From positions 248,001 through 312,000 of the forward strand of contig JAHQIW010007200.1 of the NCBI GenBank assembly GCA_019055375.1: a stretch of 64,000 nucleotides of DNA, given 5' to 3'. This document shows positions 56,366-64,000 of this stretch, piece after piece; the stretch's first letter is position 1, and the number at the start of each line of letters is the position of its first letter. Source of the stretch: Parelaphostrongylus tenuis (taxonomy: Eukaryota; Nematoda; Chromadorea; Rhabditida; Metastrongylidae). The position numbers were made by a program, and so were the translations under genes. The notes under the pieces were generated by a model that was not told the DNA's origin, made no database searches, and worked only from the letters and a program-made list of their open reading frames with translations.

Positions 56366-58945
56366 TTAATATGGATAAATATAAAATATAAGCATTTCAT
56401 AAGATATTACGGAACCACTGCAATTAGAAATGTTGAAAAGCATCGTGCTGTAATGTACCTGTTTGTAATTAATAGTGAAATAGGTGTTGCACCAAATCGG
56501 AAAACAATGAAAGAATTGAAAATGTGATTGTAGTGTACAGAATCAGAAATCGGATGAAACCATAAATAGAGCGTTATTCCCGATATCGCTAGTACTTGAA
56601 AGGAGTGAAGCATAAGCGGAAGTTCAATGCGAGTAGAAGTGATCAGTTTTTGCTGAAAGACATATCTCAGTAAATGCATACAATTTCACATATATTGCTT
56701 TTTGAAGCATTATTGTGGAGCGAATTTTGTGAAAGAGTAGTATCGTCATACATTAGATATTAAAAAGGCAATGATGATGAGGTAGATGATGAAGCTTGTG
56801 ATGCACACAATTTCGCCGAAGTATAAGTCCACAGTGCGCATAAACGTGGCAATAAAGGATGATTCGTCTGAAGAAATTAGAACGTTATTCATTTATAGCT
56901 TTGAGTGTTTTCTATCGAGTTTTGCTGACTAATCAATATCATATTACGGATAACTAAAAAAGATTAGCTTGCATTTAGTGCATCAGGAAATTGAAATAGA
57001 ACTGACGCCATAGAAGTAAGTTAGACTGTTTCAAAAATTGACATTTCAAGCTTCCTATGTGGCCAGTCATACTTTAGTAATAATCCTATCTAATTGAACT
57101 CACTGGTATAGTAGAATGTTGGAACGCACGGGTTCCACTTCATTTGAATCTCGCCAGACAAGCAAATAGCTCCATTTAGAATTCCAAAGAGGCAGCACAA
57201 GACTAGAGCTATCTGCATGAAGATATTATGTCAGAATCGTTCCACTGTGGTTATCGCAAAACTGAAAGAAACAAAGTATCTACGTGGTATTAATTTTCGC
57301 ACCGCGGTTTTCTTTCTATCGAATAACAAATCCATTTTTGTTGGGAAAATCACTGCGACAAGCCGATTGAGAGACAGCACGAGAATTGTTGGACATTCGG
57401 CAGCGTAGGATGCTTGGAAAAGTGCACCCAGGAACTAAATTAATTATATTAGAAGGAGGGAATTCTAAAAAAAGTCGAATATGAAAACTGTTTCACATTT
57501 TGCGCTCCCTTCTGCTCATCAGGCGTTCCTCAGCATTATCAAATGTTGATACATAGAGCAGTTTTGACTACAGGCAGATTCTGCGATTTACAATTATTAA
57601 GGAACGAACAACTTTTAGCATATGGGAATCACTCATCGAGCATCTCGCCAAAGTCGGCCTTTCAGTGTTACATTATACTCCAATGAAAAACATAGATAAG
57701 AATCCGAGCTGTGAGTGAACCTTTCTTCAACTATGAGACTGAGAACTTTGTCAGGACTTCAAAATGACGTACAACCATAGACACTCACCATATCTGCCGT
57801 TGGATGAATGACAGAAGTGCGAAAAGTGGCAGCCACGGTAGCCACTTGAACCCCACAATTCACAGCATCAGCAGCAGTGCCAAAGAATATGACTCGATAG
57901 GCCGAATGAATCCACAGAGACTTTCGTCGCCAAATAATCTGCGAATTATAGGATTTATAACGTAAAGTACGACAAAGATTAACAGCTAATAATGTTAAAA
58001 AGTACTCGGTACTTCTCCTTCGTCCATAGTCATTTTCAGCACCTTGGTAGGACGCATTTCATGCTTTTTTAGAGGTTCGACATTAACCTAATAGCTCAAA
58101 TCTCATGAATTTCACCGTGTACTTTTTTTCTAAAAAAGACTTTTTTGCACTTTAGCAACATAATGAATCTATGTTCCACACTCAGGTAATTTCTGCTGGG
58201 CACAGCTTTTCTTCTATAGTTCCAAGACCTGTTTGATAGCACAAATCTCGACGATTTCAATAATATGCCTGGTCTTCGAAAGGAGTTCTCAGTTCGTTGT
58301 CGAAGTCAAAAGAAGCTCGGGTTCTGCAGTCCGCGCGCATTTCCTGTCAGCTAGAGTGTGTGTGAGGTTCTGAAAGCGCGATAGCTTGGCACCATTGATG
58401 GAAATATCATCCACGTGCCGGCACAAAGAATGCCAGCCATGTGTAATTTGCTGCATTGTAATTTCCAGTGCTACAGTGCAGCAATAAAAACTTTAGGAGA
58501 ATCAATCAAAGCTTTGACGGTGAGATTTGAGCTATCGAATGATTACTAAGGGAAAACTTTATCCAGCAAAAGTATTGAGTATGAAACAAAATTCATTTTC
58601 ATTGTCGCAGCGTAGTCAGCCGATCATTTAGACATCGCTGAAATTCTCGAGAATTAAGCTGTTAAACGATTACTGATGCTCTGGAAAACGCAAAAAAGGC
58701 GCTTCTCCGAGGGATTGAAAATGTATGCAAGTAGGCGAAAAGAACCAATTGTTTTTGAACTCTGTAAAGAAGTAGAGGATACTATTGTACTAATGTAACG
58801 ATAGGAAGGTAACACAAATGAAATAAATTATCAATATGTATATTCTTACCAGCACCATCTGCAAATTCAACACCAAGAGAGTACAACCCAAAATTATATA
58901 GAAGATGAAGAACTGATCGTGAAACAAATAACCGCAATTATTCAT
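56366..58945 (-). CDS. Nematode 7TM chemoreceptor, intact, seven exons
   Basis: Exons (minus strand): 58945-58850, 57938-57789, 57434-57303, 57212-57104, 56867-56752, 56652-56459, 56417-56366. Total 849 nt, encoding 282 residues with no internal stop. All introns are GT-AG. It begins MNNCGYLFHDQFFIFYIILG, then AYRVIFFGTAADAVNCGVQV, LSLNRLVAVIFP at the end of TM3, CLFGILNGAICLSGEI, GEIVCITSFIIYLIIIAFLI (TM5), ISGITLYLWFHPISDS (TM6) and FRFGATPISLLITN (TM7). The first six exons match the 10.15 kb gene one for one; exon 5 is one codon longer. The C-terminal tail is short, and its 41-nt last intron is the least certain join. Family: Srg-superfamily-like serpentine receptor. Confidence 0.8.
58480..58740 (+). 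repeat. Element D-related repeat in chemoreceptor intron 1
   Basis: The segment with GGAAAACTTTATCCAGCAAA, GAAACAAAATTCATTTTxAxT and GCGCTTCTCCGAGG resembles 15200-15420 inside element D (AGGAAAACTTTGATCAG, GAAACAAAATCTCATTTTGA). Similarity was judged by eye. Confidence 0.35.
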
Positions 58946-58949
58946 GCTG

Positions 58950-59825
58950 ATCCCTCAAATAAAATATCATTGAAACCGCTGTGAAGAAGTCCAGAACACT
59001 TGGAGGAGCGTGTTTTAAATCTTCCTAATATGACATAGGGGTTCGAAATTGGAAGTCTATCGAATTCAATCAAAAGTAAGACATACTGAAAAAAAATTTT
59101 ATGTTCTTATACTTTTAGGGTTTCGCTGAAAAACACGCACACAGTGACCACCACGATGGCCACAGTTCAAATTTTCGTAGACTACCTGGAAAATTTCGAG
59201 AATCACTATTGCCCTGACAAGCAGAAAGAGGATTTATTGAATGGCCACCAGTACGGGCAGAAGCTGGTGGAAGGAGAAATGCATATACTGAGCAGAGGCA
59301 ACAGTCATATCCAAAAGTCACGGACGGGATGGTGGTGGACCTTTGAGGCAGATTTAGAAACAAATTCGATACCCCTAGAGGAGAAGCCTGACAAAATATA
59401 ATCTCTTTCATTCTACCATCGTGATGTTAACGAAATGAGCACCTATGCAAAAACGCTGCTCTAAAAGGATGAACTTGAACAAGACGATTACAGTGATTGA
59501 AATATCACCGAAAACTCTAAGGCATCACCTAGTTCATAGCTGCCCGTAACAATAAATTCCATTTACCTTCAAAATTAAAGGAGATGATTACTTATGTTCG
59601 GATACAGTTTATCTTATTGCTTTCAGAGCATGAGAAAAAAATGCATTTGTAAAACGGACAGACCACTCCGCTGTCGTATGGAAAAAGGCCTAGTTGATAA
59701 ACTCAGAGTTGAATCGAATGAAGTTGATCGGCGTTAATTACTCTCTGAGCGATATGAAACTCATTTTACTTCATCAAGCATTGCTATAGCTATTGAATGC
59801 ATATAAAGCCTTTACAATTTTCGTG
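58950..59825. other. No recognisable gene
   Basis: The ORF at 59144-59401 (+) encodes MTTTMATVQIFVDYLENFEN and a WWWTFEAD stretch without a recognised domain, with an equally long ORF opposite it. It is not called as a gene. Confidence 0.3.
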
Positions 59826-59829
59826 GTGG

Positions 59830-59970
59830 CCTATCATTAATCAAGTCATGCTACCCTAGCAGACAAGTCTGGTATCAATCTGCCGACCTCAAAGGGATGA
59901 AAACATCCTATATAGGGGCCTGCAGAGCGGGATCAAATCATCATCAGTATGTTTGTCGCAATTCACCCCT
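59830..59970 (-). mobile_element. SINE family C fragment
   Basis: The TCTGGTATCAATCTGCCGAC, CTCAAAGGGATGAAAA segment corresponds to the complement of the CCAGA..GTCGGTAA blocks in the copies at 4.0 and 12.7 kb. Confidence 0.4.
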
Positions 59971-60129
59971 AATTGCTGGGCCCACGTGAGACAATTTAAA
60001 GATTTTTCACACAAAAAACTGCAAAGTAATTGAAATCAAATTTCTGCATTGTCAGTTTTCGTTTTGAATTCGATCTTTCCATAAGTTCTGGCACTAAAGC
60101 TATGCCAAATTCATTTATCAAAAGTGATT

Positions 60130-60540
60130 GAAGTTGCTTAGCAACACTATTCGAAGTGTACGCCATCAGCCTGAACACATTTCTGCCATCTCAAACAAAA
60201 AAACCAATACCACGGCCATAGAACTCGCCCATCCTTAAATTTAAAGAAAGTTGTCAATCCTCAAGGGAAAGTGATTGATGAAAGAGGTGATAGCCAGACG
60301 ACGACAAGTCAGGGCTCTACAGTGGATCATCCAGTAACTCCCAGCTCAGTTCAGTCAGCATACTTTCTGTCGATTTGGTGACATGCATCATTGTGTTGTT
60401 TTGAAGCAGGATGGATCGCGGAGACGTCGAAGCGGCAGAGCCCGATTGCAGCAGTCCAGCTAGATACGGTAGCGCTTGACTTTGATGTTTCTTCAGGTAC
60501 TAGCAAGTCACAAAAATCGACATGGTCCGGTCTCAAATGA
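60130..60540 (-). mobile_element. mariner transposase C-terminal remnant
   Basis: Minus-strand frames give KQHNDACHQIDRKYAD, then LSWELLDDPL, HLF-like pieces and finally LRWQKCVQADGVHFE with a stop. This is the usual mariner C-terminus ending in a RWQKCVxxxGxYF motif. Frame shifts and stops make it inactive. It is related to the copy at 21.9 kb. Confidence 0.75.
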
Positions 60541-61465
60541 TGAGCTTAACCTCTAACGCAAATCAATTTGAACACAGAGTTACAGTCATTCATTGGCTTG
60601 ATGACAGCCATTGATTTGGACGGTTGGCTCTTAAAAACAAAAGTTCAGTTTTCGTCGACGGAAAATGGAGCACGAAGATAACAGCGCAGCAGTTTTTAAG
60701 CAATGTATTTGTGTTTAAATATCACAATTCTGGTCAACAATTTTGGAGCTTATTGTACTGGTGCTATTACGAGAAGAGCTAATATTCTAGCTACGATCAC
60801 AAGAAAGTGAAACGATTATCTAGACTTAGACGCTGTGATAATAGGGTTTAAAATGGTTTCTGTTTGAAGGAGTGCTTCTTGATGACAGATCACATCTGAT
60901 TGCACAATATATAAAAACATAAGGATAAAGCGCAAGGGGGAAAATGCTAAGGAAGCGGCGCACAAGATTAATTGAGTTTCGAGCAAGCTTCATCTTATAG
61001 CAACTACAGAAAAGTTGTATAAAGAGGTATTCGCAAGAAAGTGTAATCGCACCATAGCATGATCATGCAAATCATCTTTACAAAAATTGAACAAAAATCA
61101 AAACGACACGAACTTTGCAATTTTACTACATCATAACGCCCCGTTTTATGTTGTAAAACAGATCAACAACGTTGTAAATGGTTTCATTTTAAAAACGTTG
61201 TAAAAGTTAAGGTGGAAGGTTTAGAAGGTATCACCCCACCCGCCTTACTCTCTCGACATTGCACCCTCACATTACCGACTGAAATCAAATTCAAGCTGTA
61301 AATTAGCAAATTATAGTACAAATGGCATTTTTGGGTGTACAAATCGTCATCTTGGATTTCCTACAGAACATCACATAAAAATACTTAGTATATGTTAAAC
61401 ATATAAAAAATTTCTTTACTATCACTACAGTAAAAAAACTTATTTTCACTTACAATATATCTACA
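60540..61465. other. No recognisable gene
   Basis: AT-rich spacer. Nothing can be supported. Confidence 0.35.
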
Positions 61466-61469
61466 TCTA

Positions 61470-61560
61470 TATATCTATACATGCTTATATATATTACTCT
61501 CGTATATATATATATATATATATATATGAGTATATATGAGTATATGAGTATAAACATGAG

Positions 61561-61600
<40 letters not shown>
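61470..61600. repeat. TA and TATGAG microsatellite
   Basis: Two (TA)n runs (about 61503-61528 and 61564-61600) are joined by a TATATGAGTATATGAGTA repeat. Simple sequence that explains the odd tyrosine/isoleucine ORFs here. Confidence 0.95.
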
Positions 61601-61729
61601 TGTTATATGTGCACGTATAAGCGCAGTTATGAAGAACATAGAAAACATGGCTGTCTTTAAACACTGTCTGAACACATATCCTTGCCATTTTGTGGATAGT
61701 CAGGCCGGGTCCTTCCGTATTGAATCCGT

Positions 61730-61815
61730 TTTTTTTTTTAACAGAGCGTAATTGGGCTGTTGAGGAATCAAACCCACTACGAGTGGCGTCGAGCATCACT
61801 GCCCACTTGGCCATC
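61730..61815 (-). mobile_element. tRNA(Ser/Leu)-like SINE copy
   Basis: Minus strand: GGCCGATGGCCAAGTGGGCA with an A-box TGGCCAAGTGG, then a B-box-like GGGTTTGATTCC, and a poly-A stretch (poly-T on the plus strand at 61730-61740). The stems do not close as a tRNA. Confidence 0.6.
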
Positions 61816-61869
61816 GGCCTCTGATTTCTAAGCATGTACTCATCAAAGATATACAACGACATAGGAACA

Positions 61870-64000
61870 GCGGACTGTTAATGTGAAGAAGAGAACAAAG
61901 AAATCACAATAGAATTTTGAATTGCTAGTAGGGCTTTACTCTCGATAATCATTCGTTCCTACCTGTTTACAAGAATATTAGATAATTAAATACGCCGCGT
62001 GATCATGTCACAATATTATAGTGAGATATAGCTGACGTTATATAGTGAACTGGTAATGAGTTTTAAAAGTTAACGAGGTTTGTTGGCTTAATGATAAGCG
62101 CGTTCAATAAAGAATAGTGCAACATTTACAGTTCAACACCTTCTTGATAATTTCAAAGGTAAAAGATGGAGTTATTTGATAAAAGAGATTACTGCCCATT
62201 CAACAACATCATAAGCAATTTTTTTCGGCAACAGATCACAGAATGACGGTCACAAAATCAAGTCTAAGAATGCAATATATTTGAAGCAAGAAAGGACTCT
62301 TTTGTTAAGATGGCCATAGCATCCTTCGTATGTGAAGACGCGTTTAGATACCTTGAAACGAATGCAAGAAGGAAGCGTAAGCAAATGAAAGCTTTGCAAG
62401 AAACTTTACCACACTGCTATCGGAGCTTTGTCATGTAAATGTAATTTTTCACTGATACCTTTCTGTTCCTATACAAATAGAGTTTCACAAGGTGACAACA
62501 ATTCCTCTAAGTCTTCCTTGATGAGTAAATCCCTGTCATGTCGTTGTTTTCTTTAGCACGTCAAAATTTCAAAAAGTACCGGTGAAGCAGACACGGTGCA
62601 ATGAACTCAACAAAAAAGGAGCCAGAACGTATTACAAGTTTAAATGGAGATCTAAGTGATGTTAAACCTATTTTATCAAAGATAAACTAATCGACACAAA
62701 TCACCAACTGATTGAGGAAACCATCTCATGCGTGTACTTTTAAGCAAAACGGAGAAGAACTTAATAGAGCATTAACTAAGTAGATGAGCAAAAGCATGAT
62801 AGGCAACATTCAGGTTTTTCGAAGAAGCAAAGCACAAGGGAATGTAATCGAAGCTCTGCGCTCACCTTTCCGACACCACAATTTTACCAGCACAATGTTA
62901 TGGGGGAAGAGATCTTTCAGCTGATATTTGAACAGATTCTAAAGTTTGCTCACCCTCACAACACCCGTGAACAATGTCTTGTATATTTCACTGATTAGAT
63001 GCATATCAAATAATACTGATGGAAATGCATTTGCCTGCGGGATACATGAATCACACAACGGCAGCGAAACATAGACGGACTTGTCATTGTGATACGATGA
63101 GAATTAGAAGATAGATGAAGAAGGTAGTACAGTATTGTAGGAAATATGGTCACAATATTATGAACACAGTAAAATGTTGCCAATGAAGAAAACAATCTGC
63201 TTCATGTTATAACTCTTCATGTGTCAAATGTATATATCATCGACAGAAAATTCTATCACAAAAGACCGGAGCTAGTAAGCTGTTGCCGATTCATCAAGCT
63301 TTAATATGCGTACTGTCACCTTATTAATTGATTACTATAAAGTGTAGCCTCACTAATCTCTAAGATCTCGATATGAGTATACATCATGCAGCGCAGGCTA
63401 TTTGTCATTATGATACTTATGACATGATAACACTACGTAATTAACCATTATATTACTCCTGAAGAAGAAGTAGAAATTATATTGATGTGAGTGAAGTTTT
63501 GTTGGCACTTAGAAAATCTTATTGAGATCCTTTAGTTCTCATCTTCGTCCTCTCTGTGCCCTCTACTCATGCCGCTTGTATTTTGTAGTTGAGTGCCCAG
63601 ATCCTGCAGAGAAAGCTATTTTCTTCGTAGTCATCAAATACATTTATGAATTTGTACACGTGCATTAGATCAATATATAATGTATACTCATATGTATGCT
63701 CATGAAGGTAAATCAGGGCGAAGTTTAATTTGAAATACCAAGGTTAACATGCCCATTTTCAGTGTGAAAGGCTTTCAAGGCTTCGAAATGTTGTTTTCAA
63801 TGTTTATGGTATTATTGTCCTTTCATGTAATTCTTGATTGGATTTCTTTGTTTTCGCTCATACAAGCTCTTTTTTATTTGACATAAGAAAGAGTTCTCTT
63901 ATTTGAGTAGAGAATGTGAATTCACTTGACTGCTGGGCAAATGAACAAAGTCGGGCTTTGTGATGTTTGTATTTCTTTATCAGTGTCTTTATAACTGCTT
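61870..64000. other. No recognisable gene
   Basis: AT-rich to the end of the window. The ORF at 62995-63195 (-) has no recognised features, and no repeat from elsewhere was matched. Confidence 0.35.

Noticed and set aside
59144..59401. Coding gene of 85 codons
   Set aside because: No recognised domain, an equally long ORF on the opposite strand, and no splice or poly(A) context.
61475..61862. Tyrosine/isoleucine-rich proteins
   Set aside because: Translations of a TA microsatellite.

Overview
The window reads as repeat-rich intergenic DNA from a nematode, probably a clade V strongylid such as a hookworm. This rests on three related serpentine chemoreceptor genes with short introns and TTTCAG-type acceptors, an intron-containing poly(A)-type linker histone H1, RTE and Penelope-like retroelements, and many mariner remnants. 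The genus is an inference. There are no operons, ribosome-binding sites or long continuous ORFs; base composition is AT-rich, and most ORFs of 60-90 codons look like chance.

Genes. Two apparently intact seven-exon 7TM chemoreceptor genes lie at 10.15-13.57 kb (+) and 56.37-58.95 kb (-). A decayed third copy lies at 39.19-40.92 kb (+). Exons 1-4 and 6 have identical lengths in the two intact genes (96, 150, 132, 109 and 194 nt), so they are recent paralogues. A linker histone H1 gene lies at 25.18-25.89 kb with two frame breaks. A possible small unrecognised gene lies at 19.1-20.2 kb (-).

Mobile DNA fills the rest. There are eight mariner-type remnants, one of them an internal deletion joining the N- and C-terminal ends. 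Two RTE LINE lineages are present (26.6-29.4 and 44.7-46.5 kb). A Penelope-like GIY-YIG fragment lies between the two RTE halves at 27.35-28.24 kb, and a second Penelope fragment is at 49.6-49.8 kb. Several tRNA-derived SINE families, an inverted-repeat DNA element with a deletion derivative, and long palindromes at 15.61-15.97 and 23.07-23.23 kb complete the set.

The most interesting system is self-cleaving RNA. A repeat family of about 302 nt (family A; clusters at 2.2-3.2, 6.1-6.7, 7.4-8.0, 34.0-34.4 and 47.8-48.7 kb, plus solo copies) carries hammerhead ribozyme cores: a GCCCGA/UCGGGC stem I, CUGA(U/C)GA, a GACC..GGUC stem II, GAA, and a short stem III with palindromic ACACGUGU. One locus holds two units head-to-tail at a 302-nt spacing, and six loci show the same unit-to-unit junction. 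This is what a retrozyme-like element, spread through multimeric or circular RNA, would leave. A second, different minimal hammerhead-like motif occurs seven times, twice next to Penelope-like coding remnants, matching the known association of Penelope elements with minimal hammerheads. All calls come from reading the sequence; no searches or folding programs were run.
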